From: GCA-2683135 sp964507445
Lineage (GTDB): Bacteria > Planctomycetota > GCA-002687715
Length of the DNA: 64,000 nt
NCBI GenBank assembly: GCA_964507445.1
Contig: CAZDQF010000004.1
Span: 62,001-126,000, forward strand
Direction: 5' to 3'
The stretch's first letter is position 1. Each line of letters starts with the position of its first letter. Shown in pieces: positions 26,665-35,136 of this stretch. A model generated the notes under the pieces. It had not been told where the DNA came from and ran no database searches. It saw only the letters and a program-made list of their open reading frames with translations. The translations under genes and the position numbers were made by a program.

Positions 26665-27750
26665 ATGAACGGGAACGACAGCGTCAACCGAGAGGGGTTG
26701 GCCGACTACCTGGCGCGTGAATTCGCCGGGGAGGACCGCCACCAGTCCCCGGTGGACGCCAACGCGTTCGACGAGAACGACGTGGCGTCCTACGCGCGGG
26801 GCACCCTCCTACCGGGACGAAGAGCGGCCTTCGAGGAGGCCATCCTCAACGACCCGGACCTCAAGGCCGCCGTTGAATACGAGCGATCTGTGCTCGGCTT
26901 GCACGAGGAGCCGGCGATCGTCGGCGCAACAGGCCACCGCAGGCGGTGGGTGGGTTGGGCCGCAGCAGCCGCAGCAGTCCTCGTCGCCCTGGCCACCCTC
27001 CCGTTCCTCGCGGGGGATGGTGACAGCCTCACCGAGGCGCGGCGCCTGCTCGCTGCGGGAGACCCCGACGCAGCTGTCCGTCTCCTCGAACAGAGTCACG
27101 CCAACGAACCCACCGAGGAGAGCGGCCAGCTGCTCGCCCTGGCGAGGTTCGCTGACGACGACATGAATCCCGGGAGAGGCCTCGACCTTGGCCCAGACGG
27201 CGACTGGGCACCGCTCAACGCCGGTGAACTGAGACGTCCGGCACAGGTACGAGGCGGCTCGACACCCGCGATCGGCATCCGCGGATTCGTGAGCGCCCGT
27301 CGACCGACGCTCGTTTGCCGAAGAGGCACGCAGCCCCTCTGGCTCATCCTCTATGAAGCAGACGGTGAGCGACGTGAGCTGTTGCGGCACCGGGTGCCCG
27401 GGGGTGGCGCTGGCGATGTCTTCCAGTTGCAGCTACCGGACTCCGTCGCCGACCTCACCGCCGGCGACCGCTACGGTCTCGAGCTGCGCGAAGGCGACCG
27501 CCTACTGGCGAACGCCGACTTCAAGGTGGCGCCCACTCGCGAATCCGCCTCCTGCGAACGCTTGGCATCAATCGTGACCGCAGCCCTGCAGGATGAGACC
27601 CAGCGTCGCCACGCGTTGGGGAACCTCTACGTGCGACGTGGCTTCTATCAGGAAGCCGTCATGGTCTGGCAGGCGATCCCGGTGTCTCTGCGCTCAGCGG
27701 CGGTCTCGGAAGCACTGTCAGTCGCCGAAGCGCTCCTCTGGAACGAATAG
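26665..27750 (+). CDS. Single-pass membrane protein, probable zinc-less anti-sigma factor
   Basis: The 361 residues divide into a cytoplasmic N-terminus (1-94), one membrane helix (95-117, RWVGWAAAAAAVLVALATLPFLA) and an exported part of about 240 residues. Residues 38-75 (DVASYARGTLLPGRRAAFEEAILNDPDLKAAVEYE) have the helix pattern of zf-HC2 anti-sigma domains, but the CxxC zinc ligands are replaced by DPDLK. The exported part starts with a TPR-like hairpin and continues in beta-rich sequence. Its position after a sigma gene suggests it holds that sigma at the membrane, and the exported CHAT protein could act on it. This role is inference; the protein family is not named. Confidence 0.6.
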   Translation: MNGNDSVNREGLADYLAREFAGEDRHQSPVDANAFDENDVASYARGTLLPGRRAAFEEAILNDPDLKAAVEYERSVLGLHEEPAIVGATGHRRRWVGWAAAAAAVLVALATLPFLAGDGDSLTEARRLLAAGDPDAAVRLLEQSHANEPTEESGQLLALARFADDDMNPGRGLDLGPDGDWAPLNAGELRRPAQVRGGSTPAIGIRGFVSARRPTLVCRRGTQPLWLILYEADGERRELLRHRVPGGGAGDVFQLQLPDSVADLTAGDRYGLELREGDRLLANADFKVAPTRESASCERLASIVTAALQDETQRRHALGNLYVRRGFYQEAVMVWQAIPVSLRSAAVSEALSVAEALLWNE

Positions 27751-27805
27751 GCGCTTCAAACGGAGCGCCCTCAGCCCCTCCGAGTCTGGCCGCAGGCCCG
27801 GATCA

Positions 27806-27847
27806 GCGGGTCGGAGCCTCGCAGCTTCGACCCGCGGTCTTTTTCTT
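27806..27847 (+). terminator. Strong intrinsic terminator of the CHAT-sigma-anti-sigma unit
   Basis: GCGGGTCGGAGC and GCTTCGACCCGC form a 12-bp stem (one G-U) with a 6-base loop, followed by TCTTTTTCTT. It lies 56 bases after the anti-sigma-like stop and 76 bases before the convergent TPR gene end. Confidence 0.85.
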
Positions 27848-27922
27848 GCTGGCGTGGAGGGGAATCCCGGACCTGTCCGTCCGCAGCACCCATCAGCGCA
27901 AGCGAGTCCGTCCGCCTCAGCT

Positions 27923-29317
27923 TCACCTGCGCCGCAGAGACGCCGGACGCTCCTCGCCGAACACCTCATAGAGCACCGCTGCAGGGTAGCCGTCCACGCC
28001 GTTCAAACCGCTGCGCTCCGCGGCGAGGGCCACGGACTGGGCCTCGTTGGCCCGATCAAGGGCCTTGAGCGCCAGCGCCAGATGGGCCTTCCAATATGGC
28101 CCGGTGGCGTCCCGCGCCTCCTTCTTCAGTCGCGCGACCAGCGCCTTCAACACATCGCGCTTGGCCATCAGATCGATGACCTGGCGGGTCTGTGGACCCG
28201 GCTCATGATCTCCAGCGGTCTCAGCGAGCAACTCCACGGCGGTCTCCACCTTGCCGCTCAGCACCAGGGCCTCGGCGCGGAGGATACGCCCGGGCAGGTG
28301 CAGCGGGTGTATGGCGGTCGCCTTCGCGAGCCAGGATGCCGCCTCTCCGTGCTGGCCGGACTCGAGCAGCAGGCGGCCGATCCGATAGGGCGCAGGCCAA
28401 TAGCGTTGGTTGAGGTCACAGACCTTCGCGTAGACGGACAGGGCCTCGTCACGCCGACCAGCCAGGTCCAGCGCCCTGGCGTATCGCATGGCGACCCCGC
28501 CGTGTTGCGGGTGGCCCTCGTGGAATCGTCTTAGCTGGTCTACATCCGATCCCACGGCACTTCCCGGGGCATCCGTGAACTCCGGGGTCCGCGACTCGAG
28601 GACACGAGGATAGGCGTGCCGGGCGCCGGTCCGGGTATCGCAGAGGCCCAGGGCTTCCGCCTCGTGGATAGCACGCCACGCGCTCTCCATCCGCCCGGTC
28701 TCAGCAAGGTAGATAGCGTGGAACAACCGCAGATCGACGCTGTTCGGGTCTTGCTTCATGGCAGCCTCGAACTGCGCGGCCAGAGCGTCCCGAAAGCCCT
28801 CGTTGACGAGCATCACAGAGAGGAGTCCGCTGATGCTGCCGAACGGAGGCGTGAGCCGACTACGCAGCCAGCGCACGAACAGCTCCGCAGCTGCCTCGTG
28901 CTGTCCCAGCCGAGCCATGGCCTTGAGCACGATCTTCGTGACCTCCATCTCCTCCGGCGCGATCTCGATGAGCCTGAGCCCCGTCGTGATCGCCTCCTTG
29001 TACTCCTTGTTCATGTAGCTCCGCAGCGCCAGAACTCGGAGCGGGACGATGGAACGGGGGTTGAGTATCAGGACCTGATCGAACTGCTCACGGGCCTCCT
29101 TCAGTCGGGCCTCCGCCTTGGAGGGGTTGGCGGACTCCCGATCCTGACGCAGCAGGGCCTGGGCGAGACGGAGACGCAACCCGGCGTTGCTGGGCGCCTG
29201 GGCCACGGCGCGGCGGAGCCCCGTCAGGTCATTCTGGCGGTAGGTGCCAGCGATGGTCTGGGCGGAGCCGACGCTGACCAGAAACAACAGCAGGATCAGC
29301 CCTGAGAAGGTGCGCAT
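27923..29317 (-). CDS. Exported TPR-repeat protein
   Basis: The 464-residue protein has a signal peptide (MRTFSGLILLLFLVSVGSAQ) and at least seven TPR-like helical pairs, such as ARLKEAREQFDQVLILNPRS and EAASWLAKATAIHPLH. No catalytic domain is seen, so it most likely serves as a periplasmic binding scaffold. It lies 104 bases downstream of the VIT/VWA gene on the same strand, with its own TAGAAT hexamer placed 6 bases before the ATG, so it can be transcribed separately. It converges on the CHAT-sigma unit across an intrinsic terminator. Confidence 0.78.
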   Translation of the reverse strand: MRTFSGLILLLFLVSVGSAQTIAGTYRQNDLTGLRRAVAQAPSNAGLRLRLAQALLRQDRESANPSKAEARLKEAREQFDQVLILNPRSIVPLRVLALRSYMNKEYKEAITTGLRLIEIAPEEMEVTKIVLKAMARLGQHEAAAELFVRWLRSRLTPPFGSISGLLSVMLVNEGFRDALAAQFEAAMKQDPNSVDLRLFHAIYLAETGRMESAWRAIHEAEALGLCDTRTGARHAYPRVLESRTPEFTDAPGSAVGSDVDQLRRFHEGHPQHGGVAMRYARALDLAGRRDEALSVYAKVCDLNQRYWPAPYRIGRLLLESGQHGEAASWLAKATAIHPLHLPGRILRAEALVLSGKVETAVELLAETAGDHEPGPQTRQVIDLMAKRDVLKALVARLKKEARDATGPYWKAHLALALKALDRANEAQSVALAAERSGLNGVDGYPAAVLYEVFGEERPASLRRR

Positions 29318-29323
29318 GGGCTG

Positions 29324-29329
29324 ATTCTA
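29324..29329 (-). promoter_or_regulatory. TAGAAT -10 hexamer, probable leaderless promoter
   Basis: On the minus strand TAGAAT is followed by six bases (CAGCCC) and then the ATG at 29317, with no Shine-Dalgarno sequence. It is the minus-strand counterpart of the promoters at 8770, 16006 and 36724. Confidence 0.5.
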
Positions 29330-29421
29330 TTGGTTCTCCGCGACACCCTCCAGATGGAACCGCGGGGACGAGTCGGGCCGCGGGATCGATGGCGCGGCCA
29401 TCCACCCCGCGGGCACGGCGG

Positions 29422-31824
29422 TTATTGCTCCTTCTCCCCGCCTCCCCGACTCAATGCACCGGCCGGGACGATCTGGACCGGCTTCCCGCCTTGCAGGAAC
29501 AGCAGGCTGTCTCCGAGGGCCAGGACACCGGACATACCGGGAGAGGCCAGCAGTCGGAAGTACTCGGCGGAAAACGCCTCGATCACCCGGAGATTTCCGA
29601 CCAACTGCTCGGTATCCAGGTCCAAGACGCCGCTCTCCACAACGATCTCCGCTCGCGCCAGGAAGGTCCGGTTCCCGACCCGACGGACCATCCCTCCTCC
29701 CCCGCCCGCGACGCGCCGCTCGCGCAACGACTTCAGCTGCTGGGACAGCGCCACCGTGGACCCGAAGTACTTCTTGCGTAGACGCCGCCGCGCACCTCCG
29801 TCGGATTCCTGCCCGCCGGCGCCGTCCGAGGCCGGCGATCCCGCCTGGGGCTTCCGAGTGATGGAGCGCCGCGCGACCTCCAGCGCCTGACGGGTGCGCT
29901 GAGCCGACTCCGACGTGTCCCCCGAGCGCCCGGCGTCGACGAGCACGCCCGGCCCGGCCCCTCGTGCCCCGGGCCCGTCAACGCGCACTCTTCGACCGCC
30001 GTCAGGACCCGAGGGGAGGCTCCGGCCCTTGCGCCCGCCGGGGATGGGAGGGGTCCGGCCTCTGGCTCCCCCCGCGACGGCGTCCTCCAGCACCAGATAC
30101 GAGGTCAGCGGGGTCACGATGCCATAACGCTTACCCAACCGTACGACCTCGGCTTCCAGCTCCTTGTTGGCGCCGTTCAGCCGCATCTGGTCCATCAGGT
30201 AACCCGCCTTGCGCAGGGCCCACAAGCGAGGGGCGAATCCCGTGCGATCTCCGCCGTCTCTGAACGTCCGCTCGAAGACGTATTCCACCTGCTCACCCCC
30301 CAACTTCCCCGTGAGCTTGATCACAGCGTCACCGGGGTCCGCATACCGGCCGGTGACCAGCAACTGAGTGCCCCGGAACAGGTCGGGCAGACGCTTGGGA
30401 TAGAGCTCGGTCACCTGCACGCCGTCGACCGTCAGCGCGACCTCCGTGAGGACCGGGCTCGCCACCTTGTCGAAGAAGGACGAGACCTTTACCTCGATGC
30501 TCTCCTTCTCGCCGACGTAGTCTCGCGTCCCCTGGTTCTGCTCAGCCAGGAGGTCCAGGAGCTCGACGTTCAGTTCCTCTCCCACGCCGAAGACAAACAG
30601 TCGGGTGAGCGCCTTCCTGGCTTGCGTCACATTGCGAAGGAGCTGGGACTGGGCCGTCACTCCGACGGTCGGGTGGCCGTCGGTCACGAAGATGATCATC
30701 AGCGGACGGTCTTCGGATTGGCTCATCCCCATGGCTCGCACCAGGGCATCGTTGATGTTGGTTCCCCCGCGAGCCTCGAGGCTCTTCACGAAGCTCAGCG
30801 CCTCCGCCTTGTTCTCGCCGGTGGCGCCCACGGCACGGTCTCTCCAGTCGCGAGCCTCTGTCGAGAACGACACGATGTTGAAGCGATCTTGCTCCCGGAG
30901 GCCATGGACGCAGTGACGGAGCGCGCCCTGGGCCTGACGGAGCTTGTCCCCACGCATCGACCCTGACGTGTCGACGACGAAGACCACGTCTTTGGGAACA
31001 TCCTCTCCGCGCCTTCTCTCCGCCGAGGGGGCCAGGAGCAACAGAAACGCCCCTCCGCGCTCCTCCTTGTGAGCGAACAGGGTCGCGCCCACGGCGCCGT
31101 CATCCCCGACGCCATACACCACCACGAAGTCCCCGTGGGCCGGGTCCTGGTTGGCGTGGTAACTGACGACGGCGCGGTGGTCGTCCTTCTTCTCCACGTC
31201 AACGGAGTGAGAGGGCGAGTAGACCGTCATCATCGACGCCTCCGTGGCGATCCTGACCCGGAACGACGACTCCCCTACCGGGGCTCTGGTCACGGCACCG
31301 GCTCGATAGGGAAAACGCCACTCCAAGGACTCTCCGCGACGGGTGAGCACCTCATCGTAGGTCAGACTGATCTCCGCACGCCCCCGGGCCGGGATCGGGA
31401 ACACACGCGCCCGGAACAACCGCGCCCCCATGTACTCGAGCAGCGCCGGGTCCTGCTGGCGTCGGACGATTCCCTCGTAGATCGCCGCCGCCTTGTCTCG
31501 CTCCAGCACCTCACCGGCCACCATCCGGCCGCCCATCATCATGGAGAACTCACCAATCGCCGCGCCTTCGGGGAGAGGGAACATGAAAGTCCCCTCCAGG
31601 GTCATGGAGTTCGGATTGCGGAACACCTGGCGGAGCCGGGTGCGAGCGACGCCGTCCACGATCTCCACCTCCACCTCGTGCTTCTCGATACCGATTGGCG
31701 CGAATCGTCGGTGGACCGGAGGACTTGAGGGCCCACCGTGCGGCCGCAGCCCGCTGATGAACTGAGCGGAGACGAGCTCTCCCAGAATGAGGCAGAAGAC
31801 ACTGACGTGGACAAGATGACGCAT
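29422..31824 (-). CDS. Exported VIT- and VWA-domain protein
   Basis: The 800-residue protein has a signal peptide ending near LVSAQ. A VIT domain (about 30-160; the segment TRLRQVFRNPNS and the LERDKAAAIYEGIVRRQQDPALLEY block) follows. A VWA domain from about 275 has an intact metal site (VVDTSGSMRG). A low-complexity Gly/Arg/Pro linker (about 620-700) leads to a C-terminal domain. The architecture resembles the inter-alpha-trypsin-inhibitor heavy chain, frequent in Planctomycetes, and suggests a surface or periplasmic adhesion or assembly role. GAGGG lies 7 bases before the ATG. It follows the anti-sigma gene by 79 bases and is a likely target or partner of that sigma module. Confidence 0.87.
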   Translation of the reverse strand: MRHLVHVSVFCLILGELVSAQFISGLRPHGGPSSPPVHRRFAPIGIEKHEVEVEIVDGVARTRLRQVFRNPNSMTLEGTFMFPLPEGAAIGEFSMMMGGRMVAGEVLERDKAAAIYEGIVRRQQDPALLEYMGARLFRARVFPIPARGRAEISLTYDEVLTRRGESLEWRFPYRAGAVTRAPVGESSFRVRIATEASMMTVYSPSHSVDVEKKDDHRAVVSYHANQDPAHGDFVVVYGVGDDGAVGATLFAHKEERGGAFLLLLAPSAERRRGEDVPKDVVFVVDTSGSMRGDKLRQAQGALRHCVHGLREQDRFNIVSFSTEARDWRDRAVGATGENKAEALSFVKSLEARGGTNINDALVRAMGMSQSEDRPLMIIFVTDGHPTVGVTAQSQLLRNVTQARKALTRLFVFGVGEELNVELLDLLAEQNQGTRDYVGEKESIEVKVSSFFDKVASPVLTEVALTVDGVQVTELYPKRLPDLFRGTQLLVTGRYADPGDAVIKLTGKLGGEQVEYVFERTFRDGGDRTGFAPRLWALRKAGYLMDQMRLNGANKELEAEVVRLGKRYGIVTPLTSYLVLEDAVAGGARGRTPPIPGGRKGRSLPSGPDGGRRVRVDGPGARGAGPGVLVDAGRSGDTSESAQRTRQALEVARRSITRKPQAGSPASDGAGGQESDGGARRRLRKKYFGSTVALSQQLKSLRERRVAGGGGGMVRRVGNRTFLARAEIVVESGVLDLDTEQLVGNLRVIEAFSAEYFRLLASPGMSGVLALGDSLLFLQGGKPVQIVPAGALSRGGGEKEQ

Positions 31825-31903
31825 GGCGATTCCCTCGTGGTCTGCTCGCGGCAAACCCCTCCGACGCCTCGGTCGGTCAGGGGTTCCAGGGAATCGCCTG
31901 CTG

Positions 31904-33241
31904 TCAGCGCTTGATCGTGGACCCGGGTCGGGTCTCACCGGACCCGGGAGCGACGAACCTGCGAATGGAGACCCGTCCGGCAGGCTTCAGGGAACGATCC
32001 GGGTTCACGTCGAAGAACCACCGGATGACGTGGCCACCACCCGCGGCCCCCCCGTGATTCAGGTGAGGGGCAGAGGGCACACCGTGCTGCACCGCGTCCA
32101 CGGGCAGGCTCCGCCTGGCTACGGCGACCAGCATGCCGAGGGGATCGTTCCGCAGGAACTCCATGGACGGAGCGCGAAAGGAGAGGTGGCTCGCGACCTG
32201 GAGGGCGTCATCCGCGAACCCCACCCGACGGTAGCTCTCCGCTTGCAGGTACCGGGAGAGGGCCAACAGACGACTCTCCGGGTGCTCTCGACCGAACCCC
32301 TCGAACGCACGAGCCGCCGCCAGATAACGAGCGGACAGGAGGCTCTCGTGGGCCGCCAGGTACGCCTTGATGGCCGGGTCCACATCGAGCGCGCTCAGAT
32401 TGAACATCCGGCTCGCCATGGCCGGCTCTCGCCAGGTCAATCCGGCCGGCTCCGTACCGACGGTCATCTGGACCAACCGAAGCGACCGGACGAAGTTGCT
32501 GTTGCTCACGCGATCCCGCATGGCTCCCACCAGGGAAACCGCCGGAGCGATCGCCATGTCGTCTCGGAGGCCCTCCGAAAGACCGGACCAGGTGTCCAGA
32601 TACATGCGCGCCGTGGGCGCGAGGTCCACGAGCTCATGCTCGTGAGCCATGACGTCCCTTCGCAGATCATCGGTCTGCAGCGCGCGGAGTTGGGCCGAGA
32701 CCAGGGCCCTGGCCTCTTCACCGGCGTCGTCCGGCAGATAGACGATCTGCCGGGCCAGCAGGTTCGCCGCGTCCACGTGATCGTTGAGCCGGCGCTTCAC
32801 CGCCGTGGAGCCAGCGGACACCGGACGCAGGGGTGGTTGCGACACGTCCCCGACAACCGAGCTGCTCGGCGCTCCGTTACGGAGCGCCGGGAATGCCTCG
32901 TCCTGTCCACCGCCGCGGGCGAACTCGAACACCGCGACATGACTCACGGCGAGGAGGAACACGATGGACGCCGCCACACGGACCCGCCTCCAGTCGAGGA
33001 GTGACGGTCGAGTGGGCGAGCGATCCAACGCCCCTGGAGCCTCACGCGGCGCCACGAACGCCGGCATCACGGGCTCCTCATCCAGAGAAGCCACCGCTTG
33101 AAACAGACGCTCGTAGAGGGCCCATTCGCGAGCGCACCCTTCGCATTGCCGGAGGTGGCCGATCATCGCCCCTCTCATATCCACGGAGAGGCGACGGTCA
33201 AGGTGCTCAGAAAATCGTTCGCGTGCTGAGAGACAATCCAT
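31904..33241 (-). CDS. Membrane anti-sigma factor with zinc (zf-HC2/ZAS) domain
   Basis: The 445-residue product starts with a ZAS domain carrying H29-x3-C33-x2-C36 (GHLRQCEGCAREW). A single membrane helix lies near 88-108 (VAASIVFLLAVSHVAVF), followed by about 330 exported residues, mostly helical. Such proteins bind their cognate ECF sigma at the membrane until a signal releases it. The start at 33241 lies 4 bases after the stop of the ECF sigma gene, the classic sigma/anti-sigma arrangement. The large exported part is much longer than in simple anti-sigma factors and may be a sensor. Confidence 0.85.
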   Translation of the reverse strand: MDCLSARERFSEHLDRRLSVDMRGAMIGHLRQCEGCAREWALYERLFQAVASLDEEPVMPAFVAPREAPGALDRSPTRPSLLDWRRVRVAASIVFLLAVSHVAVFEFARGGGQDEAFPALRNGAPSSSVVGDVSQPPLRPVSAGSTAVKRRLNDHVDAANLLARQIVYLPDDAGEEARALVSAQLRALQTDDLRRDVMAHEHELVDLAPTARMYLDTWSGLSEGLRDDMAIAPAVSLVGAMRDRVSNSNFVRSLRLVQMTVGTEPAGLTWREPAMASRMFNLSALDVDPAIKAYLAAHESLLSARYLAAARAFEGFGREHPESRLLALSRYLQAESYRRVGFADDALQVASHLSFRAPSMEFLRNDPLGMLVAVARRSLPVDAVQHGVPSAPHLNHGGAAGGGHVIRWFFDVNPDRSLKPAGRVSIRRFVAPGSGETRPGSTIKR

Positions 33242-33245
33242 GGTT

Positions 33246-33878
33246 CTACCTGCCGCCTCGCCCGCCGGGCATGTCCAGATACTTGCCGAACGCACGGAAG
33301 AACTGATCCCGCGCGCGAGACAAACGAGAAGAGACGGTCTTGACCGGGCAACCGATCACCGATGCGGCGTCTTCGTAGCTCAGCCCCTGCACCGCACAGA
33401 GCACAAAGACCTCCCGCAGCTTGTCGCTGAGCCGCCCCAGGACCTCCTGCATCCGAGTCTGCAGCTCTTCATGCAGCGCGGTCTCATCGGGCGCGTAGGA
33501 GATGGGAGCGACCGGATCAAACGCCGGCTCGTCGTCGCCAGAGGAGCCGACGGGGACGACGGGGAGCTTCTTCAGGCGAAGCCAGTCGATGCAGGCGTTT
33601 CGTGCCACGGCGAAGATCCAGGTGGTGAATCTCCCTCGAGGGTCAAAGGCCCGAGGGTTCCGGTAGAGCTTGAGGAAGACGTTCTGGGTGAGATCCTCCG
33701 CCACCTCGCGATCGCCCACGAAGCGAAACGCGAAGGATCTGATACGCCCCGCATACCGCTCGAACAGGACATTGAACGCATCCCGGTCGCCGTCCATGAG
33801 GCGGACCATGGTCATCTCGTCCGTTTCCTGCGCCGAGGCTATGTCGGATGTCACCACAAGCCTTTCCCGAGAAGCCAC
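33246..33878 (-). CDS. ECF-family RNA polymerase sigma factor (RpoE-like)
   Basis: The 210-residue protein is a typical ECF sigma. Region 2 is DRDAFNVLFERYAGRIRSFAFRFVGDREVAEDLTQNVFLKLY...GRFTTWIFAVARNACIDWLR. A linker follows, then region 4 with helix-turn-helix LSYEDAASVIGCPVKTVSSRLSRAR. It directs RNA polymerase to a dedicated promoter set and is controlled by the adjacent anti-sigma. The start is a GTG at 33878; GTG codons at 33857 or 33854, with AAGG nearby, are alternatives. A GC hairpin stands just upstream. Confidence 0.92.
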   Translation of the reverse strand: MASRERLVVTSDIASAQETDEMTMVRLMDGDRDAFNVLFERYAGRIRSFAFRFVGDREVAEDLTQNVFLKLYRNPRAFDPRGRFTTWIFAVARNACIDWLRLKKLPVVPVGSSGDDEPAFDPVAPISYAPDETALHEELQTRMQEVLGRLSDKLREVFVLCAVQGLSYEDAASVIGCPVKTVSSRLSRARDQFFRAFGKYLDMPGGRGGR

Positions 33879-33891
33879 TTATGAACTAAAG

Positions 33892-33912
33892 GCGCGTCCG
33901 ACAAGGACGCGC
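33892..33912 (-). terminator. Hairpin between the sugar operon and the ECF sigma gene
   Basis: GCGCGTCC and GGACGCGC form a perfect 8-bp stem with a 5-base loop, followed on the minus strand by CTTTAGTTC. It lies 115 bases after the aminotransferase stop and 14 bases before the sigma start, so it may end the upstream operon or act as a leader structure. Confidence 0.45.
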
Positions 33913-34026
33913 TGGACCTTGTACGGCGTCGGCCGCGTCCCGCTCCCCGCGAGTCCATGGTAGTCGAGAATGCCGCCCCGGACGTACGCCCCCGCACCGG
34001 GGCGTCCGGAGACCGCCCTGCGGACG

Positions 34027-35136
34027 TCAGAGCAGCGCCGAGAGCCCCCCCACGACCTCGTCCTGCTCCCCCGGGGTCAGGCCAGGGAAGACAGGCAACG
34101 CGAGCACCTCCCGGGCTGCGAGCTCCGCCTGGGGAAAGGCCCCCGGCTCGTAGCCAAGGTGGGCGAAGCACGGCTGAAGATGGAACGGCGTTGGATAGTA
34201 GATCGCACAGCCGATACCTCTGTCGCGCAGGCCTTCGGCCACCTCATCACGCCGTTCCGGAATCCGCACGACGAACTGGTGATAGGTGTGGCGCCCATGC
34301 CGTCGAGGCGGGATGAGCCGTCCGTCAAGCAACCCCGCAGCGTCGAGGCGCCCCAGGTACCCCTCCGCGTTGGCTCGACGTTGCGCCGTGAACTCCTCCA
34401 CCCAGGGCAGGCCAGCCGCGAGCGCGGCTCCCTGGATCGCGTCCAGGCGGAAGTTCCCGCCCACCTCCTCATGATGGTAGGGCGCGGACTGCCCGTGGCT
34501 GCGAAGTCGCTCAACGCGTGCGGCGAGCTCCGGATCGTGGGTGACCACCGCGCCGGCGTCCCCGCAAGCCCCCAGGTTCTTGGTGGGGAAGAACGAGAAG
34601 ACCCCCGCTTCACCGCCGCAACCGGCCCACGCCCCGCCCTCCTCCCGCGCACCGATCGCCTGGGCCGCGTCCTCGAGGATGCGGACGTCTTGTCCCGCCC
34701 ACCGCCTGATACCCGCCAGGTCCGCGGTCTCGCCGAACAGGTGCACTGGCATGACCACGTCAAGCTCAGCGGCCCCCGACGACGGCAGACCACCGACGTC
34801 CAACTGGAAGGTCTCCAACTCGATATCAGAGAACACGAGGCGGGCGCCCAGCCGGGCGACCACCCCAGCCGTCGCGAAGAACGAGAACGGCGTGGTCAGA
34901 ACCGCAGAACCGCGGCCCACGCCCATGGCCATGAGCGAGACCAACAGCCCGTCGGTGCCGCTGGACACGCCGATGGCCTTGGCCCCGTCCAAGGCCTCGC
35001 CCAGGGCGGCCTCGAACCGGGCGACCTCGTCGCCAAGAATGAACCGCCGGTGACGGAGCACCGAGACGACCGCCGCCTCGATCGCCTCGTCACGACCCCG
35101 CGGTCCGCGCGCCAGGTCCATGAAGGGGACGCTCAT
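34027..35136 (-). CDS. DegT/DnrJ/EryC1-family PLP-dependent sugar aminotransferase (WbpE-like)
   Basis: The 369-residue protein transfers an amino group to a nucleotide-linked ketosugar. Visible marks are GVSSGTDGLLVSLMAM (cofactor phosphate binding), ILEDAAQAIGA, and the Schiff-base Lys in FSFFPTKNLGACGDAGAV near residue 184. It is the last gene of a tightly overlapping trio with an acetyltransferase (4-base overlap) and a Gfo/Idh dehydrogenase. This is the same set as WbpB-WbpD-WbpE, which make UDP-2,3-diacetamido sugars for surface polysaccharide. The exact sugar is inferred from context. Confidence 0.88.
   Translation of the reverse strand: MSVPFMDLARGPRGRDEAIEAAVVSVLRHRRFILGDEVARFEAALGEALDGAKAIGVSSGTDGLLVSLMAMGVGRGSAVLTTPFSFFATAGVVARLGARLVFSDIELETFQLDVGGLPSSGAAELDVVMPVHLFGETADLAGIRRWAGQDVRILEDAAQAIGAREEGGAWAGCGGEAGVFSFFPTKNLGACGDAGAVVTHDPELAARVERLRSHGQSAPYHHEEVGGNFRLDAIQGAALAAGLPWVEEFTAQRRANAEGYLGRLDAAGLLDGRLIPPRRHGRHTYHQFVVRIPERRDEVAEGLRDRGIGCAIYYPTPFHLQPCFAHLGYEPGAFPQAELAAREVLALPVFPGLTPGEQDEVVGGLSALL

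Noticed and set aside
22127..27750. Type III-E CRISPR (Craspase) locus
   Set aside because: No repeat array, cas7-11 or other cas gene is present; only the CHAT/sigma pairing is similar.
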